Source: Congregibacter brevis
GTDB taxonomy: Bacteria > Pseudomonadota > Gammaproteobacteria > Pseudomonadales > Halieaceae
DNA: 64,000 nt
Assembly: GCF_045689245.1 (NCBI RefSeq)
Contig: NZ_CP136865.1
Location: 2,728,001-2,792,000 of the forward strand
Reading direction: 5' to 3'
Positions 49,734 through 59,090 of the stretch are shown piece after piece (positions within the stretch are counted from its first letter, which is position 1; every line of letters starts with the position of its first letter). Both the position numbers and the translations under genes were made by a program. The notes beneath the pieces are model-generated. The model saw only the letters and a program-made list of their open reading frames with translations, was not told where the DNA came from and did not search any database.

Positions 49734-51170
49734 TTAGCGGCGTTTTCGATTCGCTACGTGGATCGCATGTCCATCGACGGCCAACGCAGCCTCGTGAACA
49801 GCCTCAGATAAAGTCGGATGACCGAACACCATCAACGCCAAATCCTCTGTGCTCGAACCAAACTCCATGGCGATCAACACTTGCTGAGCAAGGTCTGCGG
49901 CTGACGGGCCCACAATGTGGCAACCCAAAATGCGGTCCGTCTCGGCATGAGAGATGATTTTCACCAAACCCTCTGAATCATTCGCAGCCAACGCCCTTCC
50001 CGACGCGGCAAAGGGAAAAGTTCCCGCTTTGTAGGGTACGCCGTCTGACTTCAGCTCTTGCTCTGTACGGCCTACCGCAGCGATCTCTGGATGCGTATAG
50101 ATGATCGACGGAATGCAGTCGTAGTTAACCTGTGCGGGCTTACCAGCGATCCGCTCCGCAACCATCACGCCTTCTTCAGAGCCTTTGTGCGCAAGCATAG
50201 GGCCCCGAACGACGTCACCTACCGCAAATACATTGGGTGCTTCCGTAGCACACTGATCATTGACGAAGATGAAGCCCCGCTCATCCATGGTTACGCCAGA
50301 GTCGTCTGCCAGCAAATCAACAGTTCTAGGTCGACGCCCAACGGACACGATCAACTTGTCAAAAATCTCCGTGTGCTCTCCCTCGGGAGAATCGTAGCGG
50401 ACGTGGACTTTGCCGTCTTTGACCGTAGCGTCGGTAACGCGACTGCTCAGACGAATATCCAGAGACTGCTTCTTGAAGATCTTCGCCGCCTCTTTAGCAA
50501 TCTGGGTATCCATCATGGCGAGGAATTCGTCTAAAGCTTCGAGAAGAATCACTTCGGAACCGAGGCGGCTCCAAACACTTCCCAGCTCAAGGCCGATAAC
50601 CCCAGCGCCAATCACACCCAAGCGACCGGGAACTTCGGTAAATTCCAGCGCGCCGGTGGAATCGACGATAAATTCATCGTCTACCGGTGCGGGTGGAATC
50701 TTCACCGGCTCAGAACCGGCTGCAATGATCACATTGCCAGCTTCAACCGTTGAGACCGTGCCATCAGCGGCGGTCACTTCGACGTTCGCGCCCGCCAAGA
50801 CTTTGCCGCGTCCTTGAATCACAGACACGCCATTGTGCTTAAACAGCCCCGTCACACCACTGGTCAACTGCTTAACGATCTTGTCCTTTCTACCCAGCAT
50901 TGCCGGAACATCGATACTCGGGTTTTCCACACCAATGCCGTGTACCGAGAAGGTATCCTTCGCATCATGGAACTTCTGGCTGGAATCAAGAAGAGCCTTT
51001 GAAGGAATACAACCCACATTTAGACATGTTCCGCCGAGCGTTGCCGCGCCATTCTCATCGGTCCACTCTTCTACGACTGCGGTGCTTAAGCCTAACTGCG
51101 CAGCTCGAATCGCCGCCACGTAACCGGCAGGCCCCGAGCCAATAACTACTACATCAAAACTTTCTGCCAT
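49734..51170 (-). CDS. lpdA: Dihydrolipoyl dehydrogenase (E3)
   Basis: A 478-residue FAD disulfide oxidoreductase. FAD motif VIGSGPAGYVAAI, redox-active Cys49 and Cys54 in GGTCLNVGCIPSKAL, NAD motif VIGAGVIGLELGSV, second FAD motif VFAVGDVVRGPML, and the catalytic His-Glu pair in HPTLSEAVHEAAL. It re-oxidises dihydrolipoyl groups on SucB. Being inside the suc run, it most likely serves the 2-oxoglutarate dehydrogenase complex. Confidence 0.96.
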   Translation of the reverse strand: MAESFDVVVIGSGPAGYVAAIRAAQLGLSTAVVEEWTDENGAATLGGTCLNVGCIPSKALLDSSQKFHDAKDTFSVHGIGVENPSIDVPAMLGRKDKIVKQLTSGVTGLFKHNGVSVIQGRGKVLAGANVEVTAADGTVSTVEAGNVIIAAGSEPVKIPPAPVDDEFIVDSTGALEFTEVPGRLGVIGAGVIGLELGSVWSRLGSEVILLEALDEFLAMMDTQIAKEAAKIFKKQSLDIRLSSRVTDATVKDGKVHVRYDSPEGEHTEIFDKLIVSVGRRPRTVDLLADDSGVTMDERGFIFVNDQCATEAPNVFAVGDVVRGPMLAHKGSEEGVMVAERIAGKPAQVNYDCIPSIIYTHPEIAAVGRTEQELKSDGVPYKAGTFPFAASGRALAANDSEGLVKIISHAETDRILGCHIVGPSAADLAQQVLIAMEFGSSTEDLALMVFGHPTLSEAVHEAALAVDGHAIHVANRKRR

Positions 51171-51212
51171 CGTGAAATCTCCGTCTGGCTGAATAAAGGT
51201 GTCGTTGGATAA

Positions 51213-52439
51213 TCAGAGTTGCAGCAAAATTCGCGCGGGATCTTCGATGAGATCTTTCACCGCAACGAGATACTGCACGGCTGTCTTGCCGTCGATTAAC
51301 CGGTGATCATAGGACAGTGCCAGGTACATCATTGGCAGCACGACAACTTCGCCGTCAACGACCATGGGGCGCTCCTGTATCTTGTGCATTCCCAGGATGC
51401 CTGTTTGGGGCGGATTGAGTATGGGTGTGCTTAGCAAGGAGCCAAAAACGCCACCATTGGTCACCGTAAACGTACCGCCGGTCATATCATCTATCGTCAG
51501 TTTGTTTGCCTTTGCTCGAGTACCCAGGTCGACAATCGCCGCCTCGACATCAGCAAGACTCATAAAGTCCGCATCACGAAGCACAGGCACCACGAGACCA
51601 CCCTCGGTAGATACCGCAACGCCAATGTCTTGATACCCGTGATACACCACGTCATTGCCATCGATAGATGCATTGACTGCGGGATAACGTTTTAGGGCTT
51701 CACAGGCCGCCTTTACAAAAAAGCCCATAAAGCCAAGACGCGTGCCGTTGTGGGTCTTTTCAAACTGATCTTTGTACTTCTTGCGAAGCGCCATTACCGG
51801 AGCCATATTGACTTCGTTAAAGGTAGTCAGCATCGCAGTAGAAGTCGTCGCCTCTAACAGCCGCTCCGCAATACGCGCACGCATGCGAGTCATAGGCACA
51901 CGCTTCTCGATACGTTCACTCGATGGGCCACTAGGCACATCAGCAACAGCGGCGCTGCTCGCAGCGGCGGGTGCAGCCGCAGGCTTATCCTTTAAGTAGG
52001 CCGTGACGTCTTCTTTAGTGATACGACCGCCTTTACCCGTACCGGTAATCAGGGATGGGTCGAGTTTGTGCTCTTCAACCATCTGACGAGCAGCCGGACC
52101 CATTTCGGAGCTACTATCAGTTGCCGAAGGCGCTGCATCCGCTGACGCAGCTTCCGGCGCACTATCTGCAGCGGGTGAGGCAGCGGGAGACGCAGCCACT
52201 GCACCTTCTTCCAGATCCGCGAGCAAGGCTTCACTTTCGATCGTCTCACCAACAGCCACATGAATTTTCTTAATCACTCCATCAGCAGGAGCAACCACCT
52301 CCATAACAACCTTGTCGGTCTCAATCTCGACAATAAGTTCGTCTCGCTGAACCGAGTCGCCCTCTTCTTTATGCCAAGCAGCGACCTCACCGTCGGCGAC
52401 GGATTCAGGGAATGCGGGAGCTTTGATTTGGATAGCCAT
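51213..52439 (-). CDS. sucB: 2-oxoglutarate dehydrogenase E2 (dihydrolipoyl succinyltransferase)
   Basis: A 408-residue E2. One lipoyl domain (1-75) with Lys43 in EIETDKVVMEVVA, an Ala/Pro/Ser linker, a peripheral-subunit-binding domain (about 110-150: AARQMVEEHKLDPSLITGTG), a second flexible linker, and the catalytic domain with His379 and Asp383 in SYDHRLIDGKTAV. Layout matches SucB rather than AceF. Transfers the succinyl group from thiamine adduct to CoA. Confidence 0.96.
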   Translation of the reverse strand: MAIQIKAPAFPESVADGEVAAWHKEEGDSVQRDELIVEIETDKVVMEVVAPADGVIKKIHVAVGETIESEALLADLEEGAVAASPAASPAADSAPEAASADAAPSATDSSSEMGPAARQMVEEHKLDPSLITGTGKGGRITKEDVTAYLKDKPAAAPAAASSAAVADVPSGPSSERIEKRVPMTRMRARIAERLLEATTSTAMLTTFNEVNMAPVMALRKKYKDQFEKTHNGTRLGFMGFFVKAACEALKRYPAVNASIDGNDVVYHGYQDIGVAVSTEGGLVVPVLRDADFMSLADVEAAIVDLGTRAKANKLTIDDMTGGTFTVTNGGVFGSLLSTPILNPPQTGILGMHKIQERPMVVDGEVVVLPMMYLALSYDHRLIDGKTAVQYLVAVKDLIEDPARILLQL

Positions 52440-52462
52440 GAGTTTTCCTTGTAGAGAAGCTG

Positions 52463-55318
52463 TTAGCCGTTATCGCTATCGAGCGTGAGTGCCTGGTTAA
52501 TAAAGGCCTCCTGCTGCTCGAGGTGAAGGGCCATGTAGCCCGCGGCAGGTGCCGCCGACGCTTCGCGCCCAGCGTAACCAAGATAGATATTGCTATTAAG
52601 CGACGCGAATACGCGACGTAAATGATGCTGACTGGAGTACCAGGCGCCCTGATTCATGGGTTCTTCCTGACACCACAGAGCATCACGCAAATTCGGGTAC
52701 CCGCTGAGGACCTTCAACATTTCCGCTTCGGGGAATGGATACAACTGCTCCAGGCGAATGAGCGCAATATTGTCTATGCCACGCTCCCTTCGCGCAGCGC
52801 GCAGGTCGTAAAAAACTTTACCCGAGCACACAACGACTCGCTCTACTGCTGACTTATCGAGGTCATCAGTTTCATCGAGCACATTATAGAAACGACCGTT
52901 CGCCAAATCCTCCAAAGTGGATGTTGCCTCTTTGTGACGAAGGAGGCTCTTTGGCGACATGACCACCAGCGGCTTTCGCAGAGGACGAATGCCTTGACGA
53001 CGCAGCATATGGAAGACCTGCGCCGGCGTAGTCGGCACGCAAACCTGAATATTGTGCTCTGCACAAAGCTGCATAAACCGTTCAAGACGTGCGGAACTGT
53101 GTTCTGGGCCCTGCCCCTCATAACCGTGAGGTAGGAGCATCGTCAGACCACACAGTCTGCTCCACTTATGCTCGCCACTGGTTATGAACTGGTCGATGAC
53201 CACCTGGGCACCGTTCGCGAAGTCACCAAACTGCGCTTCCCAGATAACCATGCCGGTGGGCGACGTAGTCGCATAGCCGTATTCAAAGGCTAAAACGGCC
53301 TCTTCGGAAAGCAGCGAATCGTGAATAACAAAGCCAGCCTGATCTTCACTGACATGCTGCAGGGGTATGTAGTTCGCATCATCGCGTTGGTTATGCAGCA
53401 CAGCGTGACGGTGAGAGAAAGTACCGCGGCCGACATCCTGCCCTGTCAGCCGAACCGGATATCCCGCTTCTAGTAAAGATGCGTAGGCCAGCGTTTCCGC
53501 AAAGCCCCAGTTGAGGGGCAAGGCACCAGCAGCCATCTTACGACGATCCTCCAGAATCTTCGCGACCTGACGCTGTAAAGGAAAATTATCGGGTGACTGA
53601 TTAGTGTGCTGCGCCAGCGTTTGCAAATGATGCAAATCCATACCGGTGTCACAGTGCAGCGTCCACTCGTGGCCCAGGTACGGCGTCCAATCAACAAACA
53701 ACTCACTGTTTGGCTGATGAACCAGGCTAGACACCAAGGGCTCGTTCCTATCGAGGGAGCTCCGATAGCCGTCAACCAACGCCTGATCTTCAGCTTCCGT
53801 AAGCACTCCGGCATCTATGAGGCGTCGAGCGTAAATATCCCGCGTCGTGGGATGCTTGCGAATCGCCTCATACATCTGGGGTTGAGTTACCGCTGGTTCG
53901 TCCGCTTCATTGTGACCGCGGCGGCGGTAGCAAACGAGATCAATAACCACATCACGCTTAAACTCGTTGCGATAATCAATCGCCATTTGCGTGACGAAAA
54001 GCACAGCTTCAGGATCGTCGGCATTGACGTGAAAAATCGGCGCCTGAACCATCTTAGCTACATCGGTGCAGTACTCAGTAGAACGAGCGTCCTCTCGCAG
54101 GCTGGTAGTGAACCCCACCTGATTATTTAGAACGATATGCACCGTACCGCCGGTCTTGTAGGCACGGGTCTGAGACATCTGAAACGTCTCCATGACTACA
54201 CCCTGACCAGCAAAGGCTGCGTCACCGTGGAGAACGATAGGCCAAACGGATTGCCCCACAGGATCATTGCGACGATCCTGGCGCGCTCTGACGGAGCCTT
54301 CAACTACCGGCGAAACAATCTCAAGGTGCGACGGGTTGAACGCCAGAGCTAAGTGAACCTCGCCTCCGGAGGTCATCATGTTTGATGAAAACCCCTGGTG
54401 ATACTTCACGTCACCAGAGCTTTCGTAAGTCGCACGCCCCTCGAATTCAGCAAACAACTCGGATGGGTTCTTGCCGAGAATATTCACCAGTACGTTCAGG
54501 CGACCACGGTGGGCCATGCCGATAACGATTTCTTTGGCGCCATACCCGCCTATGCGCTGCATCATCTCTGCGAGCATGGGAATGAGGCTCTCACCGCCCT
54601 CGAGACCAAAGCGTTTTGTGCCTGGGAACTTGGAGCCGAGAGATTTTTCCAAGCCATCAGCTTTAATCAATCGACGGAGAATCTGGCGCTGCACATCTGG
54701 CCCAAAATCGGGAGCAGATCGCACGGACTCCATGCGCGACATAATCCACTGACGCTGCTCTGTGTCCACAATGTGCATGAACTCAGCACCAACAGTGTGG
54801 CAGTAAGTGCGCTCCAGAGCATCAATGATGTCTTTGAGCGTGGAACCTGCTCCGCCCATCTTCAGGGTGCCCACCTGGAAACTTGTATCCAGGTCAGCAG
54901 CGGAGAGCTCGTGGAAATTGAGTTCCAGATCGGGAATGTGCTCGCGTACTGCCAGCCCCAGGGGGTCAAGCTGGGCCTTCTGGTGGCCCCTTTGGCGATA
55001 AGCAGAAATCAGTGCCAACACCTTGACCTGCTTGCGTTCGTGTTTAGTCGCTTGGCTGTCGTGGGCAACGGTCGCTTCTGTGCGTACGCGCATTTTGCTG
55101 ATGCGGGCAAACCGCTCTCGTACCGCGCTATGCGGCACATCATCAATTAGGGAAGTCTTGGTCTCGACCCGTGGCAGTCGATCAAAGTAGTCCCGCCATT
55201 GCTCGGGCACGGCATTGGGATCAATGAGGTAACTTTCATAGAGGTCTTCGACGTAAGTGGCATTGCCACCCGCGATGTGCGAGCTGCGACGAAACAACTC
55301 CATAGAGTTTTCTTGCAT
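52463..55318 (-). CDS. sucA: 2-oxoglutarate dehydrogenase E1
   Basis: A 951-residue thiamin diphosphate enzyme, slightly longer than E. coli SucA. N-terminal SucA leader (ELFRRSSHIAGGNATYVEDLYESYL), EFMHIVDTEQRQWI, the TPP-binding GMAHRGRLNVLVNILGK and HLALAFNPSHLEIVSPVVEG, HGDAAFAGQG and NNQVGFTTS. Decarboxylates 2-oxoglutarate and passes succinyl to SucB lipoate. It follows sdhB after about 206 bases. Confidence 0.97.
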   Translation of the reverse strand: MQENSMELFRRSSHIAGGNATYVEDLYESYLIDPNAVPEQWRDYFDRLPRVETKTSLIDDVPHSAVRERFARISKMRVRTEATVAHDSQATKHERKQVKVLALISAYRQRGHQKAQLDPLGLAVREHIPDLELNFHELSAADLDTSFQVGTLKMGGAGSTLKDIIDALERTYCHTVGAEFMHIVDTEQRQWIMSRMESVRSAPDFGPDVQRQILRRLIKADGLEKSLGSKFPGTKRFGLEGGESLIPMLAEMMQRIGGYGAKEIVIGMAHRGRLNVLVNILGKNPSELFAEFEGRATYESSGDVKYHQGFSSNMMTSGGEVHLALAFNPSHLEIVSPVVEGSVRARQDRRNDPVGQSVWPIVLHGDAAFAGQGVVMETFQMSQTRAYKTGGTVHIVLNNQVGFTTSLREDARSTEYCTDVAKMVQAPIFHVNADDPEAVLFVTQMAIDYRNEFKRDVVIDLVCYRRRGHNEADEPAVTQPQMYEAIRKHPTTRDIYARRLIDAGVLTEAEDQALVDGYRSSLDRNEPLVSSLVHQPNSELFVDWTPYLGHEWTLHCDTGMDLHHLQTLAQHTNQSPDNFPLQRQVAKILEDRRKMAAGALPLNWGFAETLAYASLLEAGYPVRLTGQDVGRGTFSHRHAVLHNQRDDANYIPLQHVSEDQAGFVIHDSLLSEEAVLAFEYGYATTSPTGMVIWEAQFGDFANGAQVVIDQFITSGEHKWSRLCGLTMLLPHGYEGQGPEHSSARLERFMQLCAEHNIQVCVPTTPAQVFHMLRRQGIRPLRKPLVVMSPKSLLRHKEATSTLEDLANGRFYNVLDETDDLDKSAVERVVVCSGKVFYDLRAARRERGIDNIALIRLEQLYPFPEAEMLKVLSGYPNLRDALWCQEEPMNQGAWYSSQHHLRRVFASLNSNIYLGYAGREASAAPAAGYMALHLEQQEAFINQALTLDSDNG

Positions 55319-55489
55319 TCTTCCCCCCAGAAGATCAACGCACGGACGTTAAGACTACGATCGTGCGTGCCGGGGCATATTGTTTCCACGGTCCCCCCGG
55401 CCCCGCGGGCGCTCTCCGTGTACGGACAGCGCGGTGGCGCAATTATGCCAGCAAAGCGAGAGGTCTAGAAGGTGTAAAGCCGAGAAATG

Positions 55490-55515
55490 GGTGGACTTTT
55501 CGCTAAAAATCCACC
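55490..55515. other. Hairpin between sdhB and sucA
   Basis: ggtggacttttcgctaaaaatccacc forms a stem of about 11 bp with a single mismatch and a 4-base loop. There is no T tract beyond it. It may attenuate or process the sdh-suc transcript; a full terminator is unlikely. Confidence 0.4.
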
Positions 55516-55524
55516 GCAGGGAGC

Positions 55525-56232
55525 CTAGGCAGCTTGTTTGAGTAACATACTGCGAATATGGCCAATAGCGCGTGTCGGATTAAGGCCCTTGGGGCACACG
55601 TTTACGCAGTTCTGAATACCGTGGCAACGGAAAACACTGAAGGGATCATCGAGCTTTGAAAGACGCTCCTCAGTTGCCGTATCTCGGCTGTCAGCGAGGA
55701 ACCGATAGGACTGCAGCAAGCCCGCTGGGCCGATGAAGCGGTCGGGGTTCCACCAGAAAGAGGGACAGCTAGTCGAGCAGCACGCACAGAGAATGCATTC
55801 GTACAAGCCGTCGAGCTTGGCACGGTCTTCGGGTGACTGAAGTCTTTCAATGGCGGGCGCCGGGGTATCGTTCTGCAAATAAGGCTGCACTTTTTCGTAC
55901 TGGGTGTAGAACATGCTCATGTCCACAACCAGATCGCGAATAACCGGTAGCCCGGGTAAGGGTCTAATCACCAGCTTGTTGTTCTTCACGGTCTCAGACA
56001 GCGGCGTAATGCATGCCAATCCGTTCTTACCGTTCATGTTCAGGCCATCTGACCCACAGACACCCTCCCGACAAGAGCGCCGGTAGGTCACAGAGGTGTC
56101 TTGCTGCGCCTTGATATCTTCAAGCACATCAAGAACCATTACATCTTTGCCGCCGGTATCGACTTCAAAAGTCTGCATGGACGGCTCGGCGTCCTGCTCC
56201 GGGTTGTAGCGATATACACTGACCTGCAACAT
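55525..56232 (-). CDS. sdhB: Succinate dehydrogenase iron-sulfur subunit
   Basis: A 235-residue protein with the 2Fe-2S motif SCREGVCGSDG...NGLAC (about 55-75), then the 4Fe-4S set CILCACCSTSCPSFWW and the 3Fe-4S Cys in FRCHGIQNCVNVCPKGLNP. Electrons pass from SdhA FAD to ubiquinone via SdhC/SdhD. Placed last in sdhCDAB. Confidence 0.97.
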   Translation of the reverse strand: MLQVSVYRYNPEQDAEPSMQTFEVDTGGKDVMVLDVLEDIKAQQDTSVTYRRSCREGVCGSDGLNMNGKNGLACITPLSETVKNNKLVIRPLPGLPVIRDLVVDMSMFYTQYEKVQPYLQNDTPAPAIERLQSPEDRAKLDGLYECILCACCSTSCPSFWWNPDRFIGPAGLLQSYRFLADSRDTATEERLSKLDDPFSVFRCHGIQNCVNVCPKGLNPTRAIGHIRSMLLKQAA

Positions 56233-56267
56233 GCAAAAAACTCCGTTTCGTTCGTTCCCCTAAGGGA

Positions 56268-58031
56268 TCAATAACTGCGAGCCATCGGCTCCATCACGTC
56301 CATAATCTTGGGCGCGAAGTTCACATCGCGCTTGCCCACACTCTTGTCCTTGGGGAAGTACAAGGAGTGGCACAACCAGTTCTCATCATCACGCTCCTGA
56401 TAGTCATCACGGGCATGGGCTCCGCGGCTTTCAGTCCGTGCTTCAGCGGGTACGGCCGTAGCCTCCGCCACTTCAAAGAGGTTCTGCAACTCAAGGGCTT
56501 CGATACGTGCGGTGTTGAACGCCTGAGTTTTGTCGGCAACACCGACGCTTTCAATTCTTGGACGCAGCTCTTCAAGAAGCTTAATGCCGTCGCGCATGAA
56601 GTCGCCTTTACGGAACACGCCGAAATGATTCTGCATGACCCCCTGAAGCTCTTTACGCAGCCCAGCCACGCTCTCTCCAACGGGAGCCTCATCGAGCTTG
56701 GTCAAACGCTGATTTGCTTCTTCAATATCTGTGGGCAATGCGTCACGAGCTTCGATACCAGAGCGCAGAGATTCTTCAATAAACAGGCCTGCTGCTCGGC
56801 CAAAGACCACCAGATCAAGCAGCGAGTTACCGCCGAGACGGTTAGCACCGTGGACAGATACGCAGGCAGCCTCACCACAGGCGTAAAGCCCGGGAATCAC
56901 GTGATCCTGACCCTGGGCGTCAATGGTCAGGGCCTGACCGTTCACATTGGTGGGTATTCCACCCATCATGTAATGGCAAGTCGGCACCACGGGAATAGGT
57001 TCTTTTACTGGATCCGCATGGGCGAAAGTTCGCGACAACTCGAGAATACCGGGCAAACGGCTCTCCAGAACTTCTTCGCCAAGATGATCGAGCTTGAGGA
57101 ACACGTGATCCGCGTCGGGTCCACAGCCGCGGCCCTCGAGAATCTCAAGAACCATCGAACGGGCAACAACATCGCGTCCGGCCAGGTCTTTAGCGTTCGG
57201 AGCGTAGCGTTCCATGAAACGCTCGCCATCTTTATTCACTAGATAGCCACCTTCCCCACGACAACCCTCCGTGACCAGCGTGCCCGCACCGTAGATACCT
57301 GTGGGGTGAAACTGCCACATCTCCATGTCCTGCATGGGGAAGCCGGCTCGCAGAGCCATGCCGATACCATCGCCAGTGTTGATGTGGGCGTTGGTGGTAG
57401 ATGCGTAGATGCGCCCTGCTCCACCCGTGGCGAATACCGTCGCCTTGGATTTCACATACACGACTTCGCCGGTCTCAATACAGATAGCGATCACGCCGAC
57501 GACAACCCCGTCCTGATTTTTCACCAGATCGGTAGCGAACCACTCATTAAAAAATACGGTCTTGTTCTTTACGTTGTTCTGATAGAGCGTGTGTAAGAGC
57601 GCGTGGCCAGTACGATCAGCCGCCGCACAAGTTCGTGCAGCCTGACCGCCCTTACCAAAATCTTTTGACTGTCCACCGAAAGGTCGCTGGTAAATACGTC
57701 CGTCCTCGGTTCGAGAAAACGGCAAGCCCATGTGCTCAAGCTCGTAGATGGCTTCGGGGCCCACTGATGTCATGTACTCAATGGCATCCTGGTCACCGAT
57801 GTAATCAGAGCCTTTGACGGTGTCGTACATGTGCCACCGCCAATCGTCCTGCGGATCGGAGCTGGCTATCGCGCAAGTGATGCCGCCTTGGGCAGACACT
57901 GTGTGCGAACGTGTAGGAAACACCTTGCTGATTACCGCAGTCTTATAGCCAGACTGGGCTAGTTGCAACGCAGCGCGCATACCCGCACCGCCGCCGCCGA
58001 CAATCACACCATCAAAAGAAATTGTGCGCAT
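56268..58031 (-). CDS. sdhA: Succinate dehydrogenase flavoprotein subunit
   Basis: A 587-residue FAD protein. VGGGGAGMRAALQLA (FAD motif), the covalent FAD His43 in RSHTVSAQGGI, GGAGRIYASTTNAH, HPTGIYGAGTLVTEGCRGEGG and the catalytic Arg region ANRLGGNSLLDLVVFGRAAG. Length equals E. coli SdhA. Oxidises succinate to fumarate at the inner membrane. Confidence 0.98.
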   Translation of the reverse strand: MRTISFDGVIVGGGGAGMRAALQLAQSGYKTAVISKVFPTRSHTVSAQGGITCAIASSDPQDDWRWHMYDTVKGSDYIGDQDAIEYMTSVGPEAIYELEHMGLPFSRTEDGRIYQRPFGGQSKDFGKGGQAARTCAAADRTGHALLHTLYQNNVKNKTVFFNEWFATDLVKNQDGVVVGVIAICIETGEVVYVKSKATVFATGGAGRIYASTTNAHINTGDGIGMALRAGFPMQDMEMWQFHPTGIYGAGTLVTEGCRGEGGYLVNKDGERFMERYAPNAKDLAGRDVVARSMVLEILEGRGCGPDADHVFLKLDHLGEEVLESRLPGILELSRTFAHADPVKEPIPVVPTCHYMMGGIPTNVNGQALTIDAQGQDHVIPGLYACGEAACVSVHGANRLGGNSLLDLVVFGRAAGLFIEESLRSGIEARDALPTDIEEANQRLTKLDEAPVGESVAGLRKELQGVMQNHFGVFRKGDFMRDGIKLLEELRPRIESVGVADKTQAFNTARIEALELQNLFEVAEATAVPAEARTESRGAHARDDYQERDDENWLCHSLYFPKDKSVGKRDVNFAPKIMDVMEPMARSY

Positions 58032-58069
58032 TCGTTCTTATGCTCCTATTACAGGAATCTTAACCAAAC

Positions 58070-58429
58070 TCAGGCCCAGACTATCTGGATGCCCCAAATC
58101 ACAAAAATAACCAGCGACAGCGATGTAAGAAGCTGAAGGCCAATTCTTAGCACGTTGCCCCGGGAGCCCATGAGACGCTCTGTGAGGTAATCCGTGAACA
58201 CACCCCACATCCCAATCCAGGCATGTGCTGCTAGCGACAGAATCGCCAGCATGGTGAAAATTTTCATCCAAGTCTGAGCAAACAACTCGGTCCACTCAAG
58301 GTAAGCCACGCCCGTAGCGAACTTGACGCCTACGAACACGAAAAACGCCAGAAGGATAACGGCTGTTACGCGCTGCACCAACCAATCGGACAAACCTGAT
58401 CGTGAAAGACTCGTGACCGCAGTTACCAT
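58070..58429 (-). CDS. sdhD: Succinate dehydrogenase membrane anchor SdhD
   Basis: A 119-residue protein with three TM helices. DWLVQRVTAVILLAFFVFVG begins TM1; the haem-ligand His is in SLAAHAWIGMWGVFTDYL, which also contains the quinone-site Asp and Tyr (WGVFTDYL). Overlaps sdhC by 7 bases. Confidence 0.92.
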   Translation of the reverse strand: MVTAVTSLSRSGLSDWLVQRVTAVILLAFFVFVGVKFATGVAYLEWTELFAQTWMKIFTMLAILSLAAHAWIGMWGVFTDYLTERLMGSRGNVLRIGLQLLTSLSLVIFVIWGIQIVWA

Positions 58430-58797
58430 AATGCTACCCCTACCAAAACCGCGCTAACGGCGGTACATACAAACACCAAACGAGCGCCCAGCACACCGCC
58501 ATGCATCGTTTCTCCAATGCCGAAATCCATGATCAGGTGTTTAACGCCTGCAAAGCTGTGATAAAGCAAAGCCGTAGCAATACCCCAGAGCACGAACTTC
58601 ACCAACGGGCTCCCAAATAGCTCACCCAGACTCGCAAAGCCCTCAGGGCCAGAAAGGCTGAGGTCAAGCGCCCAAAGGAGAAGAAAAGAAGCCACGACCA
58701 TAATCACGCCGGAAACCCGGTGCAAAATCGATGCGTAAGCAGTGATAGGAAGTCGGATAGTACCGATATCGAGGTTAACCGGACGATTGTCTTTCAC
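58423..58797 (-). CDS. sdhC: Succinate dehydrogenase cytochrome b556 subunit SdhC
   Basis: A 124-residue, three-TM protein: RPVNLDIGTIRLPITAYASILHRVSGV has the SdhC signature with quinone-site Ser and Arg (SILHRVSG), and SFAGVKHLIMDFG carries the haem-ligand His. First gene of the sdhCDAB-suc unit; its promoter faces gltA. Confidence 0.95.
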   Translation of the reverse strand: MKDNRPVNLDIGTIRLPITAYASILHRVSGVIMVVASFLLLWALDLSLSGPEGFASLGELFGSPLVKFVLWGIATALLYHSFAGVKHLIMDFGIGETMHGGVLGARLVFVCTAVSAVLVGVALW

Positions 58798-59030
58798 AGA
58801 CGGACAGCTCCTGACTCTGGAATGGCCCTAAAGTACCACTTGGCCGCGCTGAAAGCGCCGTGACCCCGTGAATACTCGCTTCGTACCAGAGCCCGAAAGA
58901 GTGTTCATTCAGCCCCGATACCCTAGAAAACGGCGCGAGTATAGAGATTCACCAAGTCCATTACAATTGACTCTGATCAAAGCACTGGATGTTATTGGGC
59001 AAGCCATAGCGCAAGAACGTCCTCTGTGAA

Positions 59031-59058
59031 TTGACAAACGTTTGCCACTGTCTATAGT
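59031..59058 (+). promoter_or_regulatory. Sigma-70 promoter for gltA
   Basis: TTGACA and TATAGT with a 16-base spacer, 33 bases before the gltA ATG. It lies in the 293-base gap to the divergent sdhC, where regulators of the TCA cycle would be expected to bind. Confidence 0.7.
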
Positions 59059-59090
59059 TGGCGGCCCACTGAAAACACGCGGGTTTTCCC

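Noticed and set aside
54398..55150. 250-codon plus-strand open frame inside sucA
   Set aside because: Antisense shadow of sucA with composition of a reversed coding strand.
56367..57242. 291-codon plus-strand open frame inside sdhA
   Set aside because: It is antisense to a fully conserved sdhA and has no homology-like motifs or ribosome-binding site; a shadow of biased codon use.
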